This document shows, piece after piece, positions 30,531 to 43,300 of a stretch of 64,000 nt of DNA. A program made the translations under genes and the position numbers. Under the pieces are notes generated by a model. The model made no database searches. It had not been told where the DNA came from and saw nothing but the letters and a program-made list of their open reading frames with translations. Origin of the DNA: Paraescarpia echinospica (Eukaryota > Annelida > Polychaeta > Sabellida > Siboglinidae); assembly GCA_020002185.1 (NCBI GenBank), contig CM034543.1, positions 1,541,033 to 1,605,032 of the forward strand. The letters run 5' to 3'. How positions within the stretch are numbered: the stretch's first letter is position 1; each line of letters starts with the position of its first letter.

Positions 30531-32375
30531 ACAGCTGTTTGTGGGACATGGTGAGACAACGCTGTCTGTGGGACATGGTGAGACACAGTGTTATTTGGGC
30601 ACGGTGAGACACAGCTGTTTGTGGGACATGGTGAGACACTGCTGTTTGTGGAACATGGTAAGACACAGCTGTTTGTGGGACGTGGTGAGACACAGTTGCT
30701 TGTGGACATGGTGAGACACAGCTGTTTGCGGGACGAGGTGAGACACAGCTGCTTGTGGATATGGTGAGACATAGCTCTTTGTGGAACATGATGAGACGCA
30801 ACTGTTTGTGGGACATGGTGAGACACAGTTGCTTGTGGACATGGTGAGAAACAGCTGTTTGCGGGACGTGGTGAGACACAGCTGTTTGTGGGACATGATG
30901 AGACACAGCTATTTGTGCGACATGACGAGACACAGCTGTTTGTGGGGCATGACAAGACAGCTGTTTATAGGACATGAAGAGACACATCTATTTGTGGGAC
31001 ATGATGAGACACAGCTATTTGTGGGACGTAATAAGAAACATCTATTTGTGGGACATTATGAGACACAGCAATTTGCGCGACGTGATGAGACACAGCTGTT
31101 TGTGGATATGGTGAGACAGAGCTGTTTGTGGGCATGGTGAGACACAGCTGTATGTGGACATGGTGAGATAAACATGTTTGTGGATATGGGGAGACACAGC
31201 TGTATGAGGACATGGTGAGACAAACCTGTTTGTGGATATGGTGAGACACAGCTGTTTCTGGACATATTGAGATATAAATGTATTTCGACATGGTGAGACG
31301 CAACTGTTTGCGTGATGTGGTGAGACTTAGCTGCTTGTGGACATGGTGAGACACAGCTGTATTTGGACGTGGTGAGACAAAACTGTATGTGGACATAGCG
31401 AGACACACCTGTTTGTGGACATGGTGAGACACAGCTGTATATGGACATGGCGAGACACACCAGTTTGTGGACATGGTGAGACACAGCTGTTTCTGGGACA
31501 TGGTGAGACGCAGCTGTTTTTGGGACGTGGTGAGACACATCTGTTTGTGGGACATTATGAGACACAGCTATTTGTGCGACATGACGAGAGACAGCTGTTT
31601 GTGGGGCATGATAAGACACAGCTGTTTGTGGGACATGAAGAGACACAGCTATTGGTGGGACATGATGAGACAAAGCTATTCGTGCGAAAAGATGAGACAC
31701 GGCTATTTGTGGGACGTGATAAGAGACAGCTGTTTGTCGGACAGGAAGATACACAGCTACTTGTGGGACATGATGAGACACAGCTATTTGTGCGAAATGA
31801 CGAAACACAGCTGTTCGTGGGGCATGATAACACACACCTGTTTGTGGGACATGGTGCAAAACAGATGTTTGTGGGCATGGCGAGACAAACCTGGTTGTGG
31901 GCATGGCGAGACAAACCTGGTTGTGGATATGGTGAGACACAGCTGTTTCTGGATATGGTGAGACATAAATGTATTTGGACATAGTGAGACACAGCTGTTT
32001 GTGGACATGGTGAGACAAACCTGTTTGTGGATATGGTGAGACACAGCTATTTGTGGACATGGTGAGGCATTAATGTATTTGGACATGGTGAGACAAAGAA
32101 GTTTGTGGGACACGGTGAGACACCGATGTTTGTGGGTCATGGTGAGATTCAGCTGTTTGTGGATATGGTGAGACACAACTGTTTTTGGGACTTGATGAGA
32201 CGCTGCTGTTTGTGGGACATGGTGACACACAACAGTTTGCGGAACGTGGTGAGACATAGCTGCTTGTGGACATGGTGAGACACAGCTATTTGTGGGACAT
32301 GATGAGACGCAGCTGTTTGTGTGATATGGTGAGACACAGCTGTTTGTGGGACATGATGAGACACCGCTGTTTGTG

Positions 32376-34990
32376 GGTCGTGATGAGACACAGCTGTTTC
32401 TGGGACGTGGTGTGACACAACTGTGTGTGGAACTTTATGAAACACAGCTGATTGCGGGAAATGGTGCAACACAGCTGATTGCGGGACATGGTGCAACACA
32501 GCTGTTTGTGGACATGGTGAGTCACAGCTGTATTTGGACATGGTGAGACACAGCTGTGTGTGGGACATGGTCAGACAACGCTGTTTGTGGGTCATGGTGA
32601 GATACAGCTGTTTGTGGGTTATGGCGAGACACAGCTGTTAGTGCAACATGGTGAAACACAGTTGTTTGTGGGACATGGTGAGTCACAGCTGCTTGTGGAT
32701 ATGGTGTGACTCAGCCATTGGTGGGACATGATGAGACATAGCTATTTCTGAGACATTGTGAAACACAGTTATTTGTGGATACGGTGAGACACAACTGCAT
32801 GTGGACATGGTGAGAAACACCTGTATGTGGACATGGCGAGACACACCTGTTTGTGGGACGTGGTGAGACACAGCTGCTTGTGGATATGGTGAGACATAAG
32901 TATTTGTGGGACATGAGGAGACGCAGTTTTTTTTGTGGGACACGGTGACACACAGCTGAGTGCGGGACGTGGAGAGACACAGCTGCTGGTGGACAAAGTG
33001 AGACACAGGTATTTGTGGGACATGATTAGACGCAGTTGTTTGTGGGACATAGTGAGACACAGCTGATTGCGGGACATGGTGCTACACAGCTGTTTGTGGA
33101 CATGGTGAGACACAGCTGTATTTAAACATTGTGAGACACCGCTGTTTGTGGGTCATTTTGAGACACAGCTGTTTGTGAGACAAGAAGAGACAGTTATTTG
33201 TGGGACATGATGAGACACAGCTGTTTGTGGGACGTATTGAGACACAGCTGTTTGTGGACATGGTGAGACAGAGTTATTTGTGGGACATGATGATACGCAG
33301 CTGTTTGTGTGACATAGTGAGACACAGCTGTTTGCGGAACGTGGTGAGACACAGCTGCTCGTGGATATGGTGAGACATAGCTCTTTGTGTGACATGATGA
33401 GACGTAGCTGTTTATGGGACACGGTGAGACACAACTATTTATGGGACGTTTTTAGACACAGCTGCTTGTGGATATGGTGAGACACAGGTGTTTGTGGGAC
33501 GTTGTGAGACACACCTTTTAACTGGACGTGGTGAGACACAACTGCTTGTGGATATTGTGAGACACAAATTTTTTTTGGGACACGATGAGAAGCAGCTGTT
33601 TATGGGTCGTGTTGAGACACAGCTGTTTGTGAATATGGTGAGACACAGCTGTTTGTGGGATGCTGTGAGACACAGCTGCTCGTGGATATGGTGAGACACA
33701 AATGTTTGTGGGACATGACGAGACGCAGCTGTTTGTGGGACATGGTGACACACAGCTGTTTGTGGGACATGGTGACACACAGCTGTTTGTGGGACATGGT
33801 GACACACAGCTGTTTGCGGTACGCGGTGAGACACAGCTGCTTGTGGATATGATGGGACACAACTATTTGTGGGACATGGTGAGATACACCTGTTTTCGGA
33901 TGTGGTGAGAAAGAGCTGCGTGTGATACTTGGTGAGAAACAGCTGCTCGTGGATATGGTGAGACACAAATGTTTGTGGGACATGATGAGACGCAGCTGTT
34001 TGTAGACATGATGAGACACAGCTGTATTTGGACATAGTGAGACAGCTTTTTGTGGGATATGGTGACATACAGCGGTATTTGGACATGATGATACGCAGCT
34101 GTTTGTTTAAAATAGTGAGACACAGCTGTTTGAGGAACGTTGTGAGACACAGCTGTTTGCGGAACGTGGTGATACACAGCTGCTCGTGGATATGGTGAGA
34201 CATAGCTCTTTGTGGGACATGATGAGACGCAACTGTTTTAGGACATGGTGAGACACAGCTGTATGTGGGACGTGGTGAGACACAGCTGCTTGTGGATATG
34301 GTGAGACACAGCTGTTTGTGGGACGTGATCAGACGCAGCTGTTTGTGTGACATGGTGAGACACAGTTGTTTGTGGATACGGCGAGACACAGCTGTTTGTA
34401 GGACACGTTGAGGCACAGCTCTTTGTGGGTCGTGATGAGACACTGCTGAGTGTGGGACTTTGTGAAACACAGCTGATTGCGGGACATGGTGAGACACAGC
34501 TGTATTTGGACATGGTAAGACACAGCTGTTTGTGTTACATGGTGAGACACAGCTGTTTGTGGGACGTGGTGAGACACAGCTGCTTGTGGATATGGTGAGA
34601 CACAAATATTTGTGGGACATGATGAGACGCAGTTTTTTGTGGGAAATGGTGACACACAGCTGAGTGCGGGACATGGAGAGACACAGCTGCTGGTGGACAA
34701 GGTGAGACACAGGTATTTGTGGGACATGACTAGACGCAGTTGTTTGTGGGACATAGTGAGACACAGCTGATTGCGGGACATGGTTCTACACAGCTGTTTG
34801 TGGACATGGTGAGACACAGCTGTATGTGGACATGGTGAGACAAACCTGTTTGTGGATATGGTGAATCACAGCTGTTTCTGGACATGGTGAGGCATTAATG
34901 TATTTGGACATGGTGAGACAAAGCAGTTTGTGGGACACGGTGAGACACCGCTGTTTGTGGGTCATGGTGAGACACAGCTGTTTGTGGATA
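32376..34990. repeat. Higher-order copy 1 within the 27-bp satellite
   Basis: Shares an ordered series of rare variants with 37057-39760: ATTTGGACATGG with GTGTGTGGGACATGGTCAGA, GTGACTCAGCCATTGGTGGG, TTTTTTGTGGGACACGG, TTTTAACTGGACGTGG and TGTTTAAAATAGTGAG. Copy 1 has two more monomers in the run at about 33735-33815. Confidence 0.85.
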
Positions 34991-37056
34991 GGGTGAGACA
35001 CAATTGTTTTTGGGACATGATGAGACGCAGGTGTTTATGTGACATAGTGAGACACAGCTGTTTCCAGGACGTAGTGAGACACAGCTGTTTCTGGACATGG
35101 TGAGACATAAATGTATTTGGACATGGTGAGACAAAGCAGTTTGTGGGACATGGTGAGACACCGCTGTTTGTGGGTCAAGGTGAGACACAGCTGTATGAGG
35201 ATATGGTGAGACAAACATGTTTGTGGATATGGAGAGACACAGCTGTTTCTGGACATGTTGAGACTTAAATGTATTTGGACATGGTGAGACAAAGCATTTT
35301 GTGTGACATGGTGAGAAACTGCTGTTTGTGGGTCATGGTGAGACACAGCTGTTTATGGACATGGTGACACACAATTGCATGTGGACATGATGAGACACAG
35401 CTGCTTGTGGATATGGTGAGACACATCTCTTTGTGGGACACGATGAGACGCAGCTGTTTGTGAGACATGGTGAGACACATCTGTGTGTGTGGACATTGTG
35501 AGAAACAGTTGTTTGTGGGACGTGGTGAGACACAGCTGTGTGTGGGACGTTGTGAGACAAAGCTTCTTGTGGGACGTGATGAGGTACAGCTATTTGTAGG
35601 ACATGGTGAGACATAGCTGTTTGTGGGACGTGGTGAGCACAGCTGCTTGTGGATATGGTGTGACACAGCTGTTTCTGGACATGGTGAGACACAGGTGTAT
35701 TTGAATATGGTGAGACACAGCTGCTTGTGGGACATGGTGAGACACAGCTTTTTTGGGGACGTTGTGAGACACTGTTGTTTGTGGGACATGTTGAGGCTCA
35801 GCTGTTTGTAGGTCGTGATGAGACACAGCTGTTTGTGGGACGTTGTGAGACACAGCTGTTTGTGGGACGTGGTGAGACACAGCTGTTTGTGCGACGTGGT
35901 GATAAACAGGTGCTTTTGGATACGATGAGACACAGCTGTTTGTGGGACATGGTGATACACACCTGTGTACGGGACGTGGTGAGACACAGCTGCATGTGGA
36001 TATGGTGATACACAAATATTTGTGGGACATGATGAGACGCAGGTGCTTATGGATATGTTGAGACACAGCTCTTTGTGGGACATGATGAGAAACACCTGTT
36101 TGTGGACATGGTGAAACACAGCTGTTCCCGGGACGTGTTGCGACACAGCTGCTTGTGGACATTGTGAGACACACCTGTTTGTGGATATGGTGAGACATAG
36201 CTGTTTGTGGGACATGATGAGAAAAACCTGTTTTGGGGACATGGTGAGACATAGCAGTTTGTGGGACATGGTGAGACACAGGTGTTTGTGAACATGGTGA
36301 GACACAGCTGTTGTTTAACATGGCGGGACACAGCTGTTTGTGGGACACGGTGAGACACAGCTGTTAGTGGGACGTGGTGAGACACAGCTGTTTGTGGGAC
36401 AATACGCGACACAGCTATTTGTGCGATATGACGAGATACAGCTGTTTGTTGGATGTAATAAGAGACAGCTGTTTGTGGGATATGGTGAGAAACAGCTTTT
36501 TGTGGGACATGGTGAGACACAGCTGTTTGTAGGACGAGGTGAGACACAGCTATTTTTGGGACATGATGAGACACAGCTATATATGCGACATGACGAGACA
36601 AAGCTGTGTATGGGGCATGATAAGACACATCTGTTTGTGGGACATGGTGCAACACAGCTTTTTGTGGACATGGTGAGATACAGCTGTATGTGGACATGGT
36701 GAGACAAACCTGTTTGTGGATATGGTGAGACACAGCTGTTTCTGGACATGGTGAGACAAAGCAGTTTGTGGGACATGGTGAGACACCGCTGTTTGTGGGT
36801 CAAGGTGAAACACAGATGTATGAGGACATGGTGAAACAAACCTGTTTGTGGATATGGAGAAACACAGCTGTTTCTGGACATGGTGAGACATAAATGTATT
36901 TGGACATGGTGAGACAAAGCAGTTTGTGTGACATGGTGAGAAACTGCTGTTTATGGGTCATGGTGAGACACAGCTGTTTGTGGACATGGTGACACACAAT
37001 TGCATGTGGATATGGCGAGACACGTCTGTTTGTGGCACATGTTGAGGCACAGCTGT

Positions 37057-39760
37057 TTGTGGGTCGTGATGAGACACAACTGTTTCTGGGACGTGGTGTG
37101 ACTCAACTGTGTGTGGAACTTTATGAAACACAGCTGATTGCGGGACATGGTGCAACACAGCTGTTTGTGGACATGGTGAGTCACAGCTGTATTTGGACAT
37201 GGTGAGACACAGCTGTGTGTGGGACATGGTCAGACAACGCTGTTTGTGGGTCATGGTGAGATACAGCTGTTTGTGGGTTATGGCGAGACACAGCTGTTAG
37301 TGCGACATGGTGAAACACAGTTGTTTGTGGGACATGGTGAGACACAGCTGTTAGTGGGACATGTTGAGACAAAGCTATATATTTGTGCAACATGACGAGA
37401 CACAGCTGTTTGTGGTACATATTGATAAACAACATTTTGTGGGACATGATGAGACGCATCTGTTTGTGGGACATGGTGACATACAGCTGTTTGCAGCGTG
37501 GTGAGTCACAGCTGCTTGTGGATATGGTGTGACTCAGCCATTGGTGGGACATGATGAGACATAGCTATTTCTGAGACATTGTGAAACACAGTTATTTGTG
37601 GATACGGTGAGACACAACTGCATGTGGACATGGTGAGAAACACCTGTATGTGGACATGGCGAGACACACCTGTTTGTGGGACGTGGTGAGACACAGCTGC
37701 TTGTGGATATGGTGAGACACAAGTATTTGTGGGACATGATGAGACGCAGTTTTTTTGTGGGACACGGTGACACACAGCTGAGTGCGGGACGTGGAGAGAC
37801 ACAGCTGCTGGTGGACAAAGTGAGACACAGGTATTTGTGGGACATGATTAGACGCAGTTGTTTGTGGGACATAGTGAGACACAGCTGATTGCGGGACATG
37901 GTGCTACACAGCTGTTTGTGGACATGGTGAGACACAGCTGTATTTAAACATTGTGAGACACCGCTGTTTGTGGGTCATTTTGAGACACAGCTGTTTGTGA
38001 GACAAGAAGAGACAGTTATTTGTGGGACATGATGAGACACAGCTGTTTGTGGGATGTATTGAGACACAGCTGTTTGTGGACATGGTGAGACAGAGTTATT
38101 TGTGGGACATGATGATACGCAGCTGTTTGTGTGACATAGTGAGACACAGCTGTTTGCGGAACGTGGTGAGACACAGCTGCTCGTGGATATGGTGAGACAT
38201 AGCTCTTTGTGTGACATGATGAGACGTAGCTGTTTATGGGACACGGTGAGACACAACTATTTATGGGACGTTTTTAGACACAGCTGCTTGTGGATATGGT
38301 GAGACACAGGTGTTTGTGGGACGTTGTGAGACACACCTTTTAACTGGACGTGGTGAGACACAACTGCTTGTGGATATTGTGAGACACAAATTTTTTTTGG
38401 GACACGATGAGAAGCAGCTGTTTATGGGTCGTGTTGAGACACAGCTGTTTGTGAATATGGTGAGACACAGCTGTTTGTGGGATGTTGTGAGACACAGCTG
38501 CTCGTGGATATGGTGAGACACAAATGTTTGTGGGACATGATGAGACGCAGCTGTTTGTGGGACATGGTGACACACAGCTGTTTGCGGTACGTGGTGAGAC
38601 ACAGCTGCTTGTGGATATGATGGGACACAACTATTTGTGGGACATGGTGAGATACACCTGTTTCCGGATGTGGTGAGAAAGAGCTGCGTGTGATACTTGG
38701 TGAGAAACAGCTGCTCGTGGATATGGTGAGACACAAATGTTTGTGGGACATGATGAGACGCAGCTGTTTGTAGACATGATGAGACACAGCTGTATTTGGA
38801 CATAGTGAGACAGCTTTTTGTGGGACATGGTGAGATACAGCGGTATTTGGACATGATGATACGCAGCTGTTTGTTTAACATAGTGAGACACAGCTGTTTG
38901 CGGAACGTGGTGATACACAGCTGCTCGTGGATATGGTGAGACATAGCTCTTTGTGGGACATGATGAGACGCAACTGTTTTGGGACATGGTGAGACACTGC
39001 TGTATGTGGGACGTGGTGAGACACAGCTGCTTGTGGATATGGTGAGACACAGCTGTTTGGGGGACGTGATCAGACGCAGCTGTTTGTGTGACATGGTGAG
39101 AAACAGTTGTTTGTGGATACGGCGAGACACAGCTGTTTGTAGGACACGTTGAGGCACAGCTGTTTGTGGGTCGTGATGAGACACTGCTGAGTGTGGGACT
39201 TTGTGAAACACAGTTGATTGCGGGACATGGTGTGACACAGAGGTTTGTGGACATGGTGAGACACAGCTGTATTTGGACATGGTAAGACACAACTGTTTGT
39301 GTTACATGGTGAGACACCGCTGTTTGTGGGACGTGGTGAGACGCAGCTGCTTGTGGATATGGTGAGACACAAATATTTGTGGGACATGATGAGACGCAGT
39401 TTTTTGTGGGACATGGTGACACACAGCTGAGTGCGGGACATGGAGAGACACAGCTGCTGGTGGACAAGGTGAGACACAGGTATTTGTGGCACATGACTAG
39501 ACGCAGTTGTTTGTGGGACATAGTGAGACACAGCTGATTGCGGGACATGGTGCTACACAGCTGTTTGTGGACATGGTGAGACACAGCTGTATGTGAACAT
39601 GGTGAGACAAACCTGTTTGTGGATATGGTGAGTCACAGCTGTTTCTGGACATGGTGAGGCATTAATGTATTTGGACATGGTGAGACAAAGCAGTTTGTGG
39701 GACACGGTGAGACACCGCTGTTTGTGGGTCATGGTGAGACTCAGCTGTTTGTGGACATGA
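37057..39760. repeat. Higher-order copy 2 within the 27-bp satellite
   Basis: The partner of 32376-34990. It has an extra stretch of about 160 bp at 37330-37500 and fewer copies of the GACACACAGCTGTTTGTGGG run at about 38565. Sequence identity in matched monomers is near complete, much higher than between neighbouring monomers, showing that blocks of about 2.6 kb were copied as a whole. Confidence 0.85.
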
Positions 39761-40318
39761 TGAGACACTGCTTTTTGTGGGACATGGTGACACACAACAT
39801 TTTGCGGGACGTGGTGAGATATAGCTGCTTGTGGACATGGTGAGACACAGCTATTTGTGGGACATGATGAGACGCAGCTGTTTGTGTGACGTGGTGAGAC
39901 AGAGCTATTTGTCGGACGTGGTGAGACACATCTACTTGAGGATATGGTGAGACATAGCTCTTTGTGGGACATTATGAGACAACGCTGTCTGTGGGTCATG
40001 GTGAGACAAACCTGTTTGTGGATATGGTGAGACACAGCTGTTTGTGGATAGGGTGAGACACAATTGTTTTTGGGACATGATGAGACGCAGGTGTTTATGT
40101 GACATAGTGAGACACAGCTGTTTCCAGGACGTAGTGAGACACAGCTGTTTCTGGACATGGTGAGACATAAATGTATTTGGACATGGTGAGACAAAGCAGT
40201 TTGTGGGACGTGGTGAGTCACCGCTGTTTGTGGGTCAAGGTGAGACACAGCTGTATGAAGATATGGTGAGACAAACATGTTTGTGGATATGGAGAGACAC
40301 AGCTGTTTCTGGACATGA

Positions 40319-43300
40319 TGTAATCAGTGCTGTAACCTGCCAACCATATCAGATTATTATATGACAGGATGTAATCAGTGTTGTAACCTGCCAACCATAT
40401 GACAGGATGTAATCAGTGCTGTAACCTGCCAACCATATGACAGGATGTAATCAGTGTTGTAACCTGCCAACCATATATGATTGTTATATGACAGGATGTA
40501 ATCAGTGTTGTAACCTGCCAACCATATCAGATTGTTATATGACAGGATGTAATAAGTGTTGTAACCTGCCAACCATATCAGATTGTTATATGACAGGATG
40601 TAACCAGTGTTGTAACCTGCCAACCATATCAGATTGTTATATGACATGATGTAATCAGTGCTGTAACCTGCCAACCATATGACAGGATGTAATCAGTGCT
40701 GTAACCTGCCAACCATATGACAGGATGTAATCAGTGTTGTAACCTGCCAACCATATGACAAGATGTAATCAGTGTTGTAACCAGCCAACCTTATCAGATT
40801 GTTATATGACAGGATGTAATCAGTGTTGTAACCTGCCAACCATATCAGATTATTATATGACAGGACGTAAACAGTGCTGTAACCTGCCAACCATATCAGA
40901 TTATTATATGGCAGGATGTAATCAGTGTTGTAACCTGCCAAACATATGACAGGATGTAATCAGTGCTGTAACCTGCCAACCATATGACAGGATGTAATCA
41001 GTGTTGTAACCTGCCAACCATATCAGATTGTTATATGACAGGATGTAATCAGTGTTGTAATCTGCCAACCATATCAGATTATTATATAACAGGATGTAAT
41101 CAGTGCTGTAACCTGCCAACCATATCATATTATTATATGACAGGATGTAATCAGTGCTGTAACCTGCCAACCATATGACAGGATGTAATCAGTGCTGTAA
41201 CCTGCCAACCATATGTCAAGATTTAATCAGTGTTGTAACCTGCCAACCATATCAGATTGTTATATGACAGGATGTAATCAGTGTTGTAACCTGCCAACCA
41301 TATCAGATTATTATATGACAGTATGTAATCAGTGTTGTAACCTGCCAACCATATGACAGGATGTAATCAGTGCTGTAACCTGCCAACCATATGACAGGAT
41401 GTAATCAGTGTTGTAACCTGCCAATCATATCAGATTGTTATATGACAGGATGTAATCAGTGTTGTAATCTGCCAACCATATGACAAGATGTAATCAGTGT
41501 TGTAACCTGCCAACCATATCAGATTGTTATATGACAGGATGTAATCAGTGTTGTAACCTGCCAACCATATCAGATTATTATATGACAGGATTAATCAGTG
41601 CTGTAACCTGCCAACCATATCAGATTATTATATGACAGGATGTAATCAGTGTTGTAACCTGCCAATCATATAACAGGATGTAATCAGTGCTGTAACCTGC
41701 CAACCATATGACACGATGTAATCAGTGTTGTATCCTGCCAACCCTATCAGATTGTTATATGACAGGATGTAATAAGTGTTGTAACCTGCCAACAATATCA
41801 GATTGTTATATGACAGGATGTAATCAGTGTTGTAACCTGCCACCCATATGACAGGATATAATCAGTGTTGTAACCTGCCAACCCTATCAGATTGTTATAT
41901 GACAGGATGTAATAAGTGTTGTAACCTGCCAACCATATCAGATTGTTATATGACAGGATGTATTCAGTGTTGTAACCTGCCACCCATATGACAGGATATA
42001 ATCAGTGCTGTAACCTGCCAACCATATGACAGGATGTAATCAGTGTTGTAACCTGCCAATCATATCAGATTGTTATATGACAGGATGTAATCAGTGTTGT
42101 AACCTGCCAACCATATGACAAGATGTAATCAGTGTTATAACCTGCCAACCATATCAGATTGTTATATGACAGGATGTAATCAGTGTTGTAACCTGCCAAC
42201 CATATCAGATTATTATATGACAGGATGTAATCAGTGCTGTAACCTGCCAACCATATCAGATTATTATATGACAGGATGTAATCAGTGTTGTAAGCTGCCA
42301 ACCATATGACAGGATGTAATCAGTGCTGTAACCTGCCAACCATATGACAGGATGTAATCAGTGTTGTAACCTGCCAACCATATCTGATTGTTATATGACA
42401 GGATGTAATCAGTGTTGTAACCTGCCAACCATATCAGATTGTTATATGACAGGATGTAATAAGTGTTGTAACCTGCCAACCATATCAGATTGTTATATGA
42501 CATGATGTAATCAGTGCTGTAACCTGCCAACCATATGACAGGATGTAATCAGTGCTGTAACCTGCCAACCATATGACAGGATGTAATCAGTGTTGTAACC
42601 AGCCAACCATATCAGATTGTTATATGACAGGATGTAATCAGTGTTGTAACCTGCCAACCATATCAGATTATTATATGACAGGACGTAAACAGTGCTGTAA
42701 CCTGCCAACCATATCAGATTATTATATGACAGGATGTAATCAGTGCTGTAACCTGCCAACCATATGACAGGATGTAATCAGTGTTGTAACCTGCCAACCA
42801 TATCAGATTGTTATATGACAGGATGTAATCAGTGTTGTAATGTGCCAACCATATCAGATTATTATATAACAGGATGTAATCAGTGCTGTAACCTGCCAAC
42901 CATATCATATTATTATATGACAGGATGTAATCAGTGTTGTAACCTGCCAACCATATGACAGGATGTAGTCAGTGCTGTAACCTGCCAACCATATGAAAGG
43001 ATGTAATCAGTGTTGTAACCTGCCATCCATATGTCAAGATTTAATCAGTGTTGTAACCTGCCAACCATATCAGATTGTTATATGACAGGATGTAATCAGT
43101 GTTGTAACCTGCCAACCATATCAGATTATTATATGACAGGATGTAATCAGTGTTGTAACCTGCCAACCATATGACAGGATGTAATCAGTGCTGTAACCTG
43201 CCAACCATATGACAGGATGTAATCAGTGTTGTAACCTGCCAATCATATCAGATTATTATATGACAGGATGTAATCAGTGTTGTAATCTGCCAACCATATG

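Larger units (their letters stand above)
30531..40318. repeat. 26/27-bp satellite array
   Basis: About 360 copies of GACACAGCTGTTTGTGGGAC plus ATGGTGA, with a 26-bp form lacking one G (TTTGTGGACATGG). Variation between neighbouring copies is high (roughly 10-25%), but particular strings of variants recur at a distance. The block at about 32376-34990 recurs at about 37057-39760, offset 4.66-4.82 kb. Each unit holds a CAGCTG (E-box). Because 27 is nine codons, open frames of up to 441 codons (His/Val/Ser/Cys repeats) appear on the minus strand; they break wherever a 26-bp unit occurs and are not taken as genes. Confidence 0.95.

Noticed and set aside
33439..34764. 441-codon and similar long minus-strand open frames in the 27-bp array
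   Set aside because: The 27-bp unit is nine codons and lacks a stop in that frame, so long frames arise automatically. They shift wherever a 26-bp unit occurs, show no domain, and are matched by frames on the other strand.
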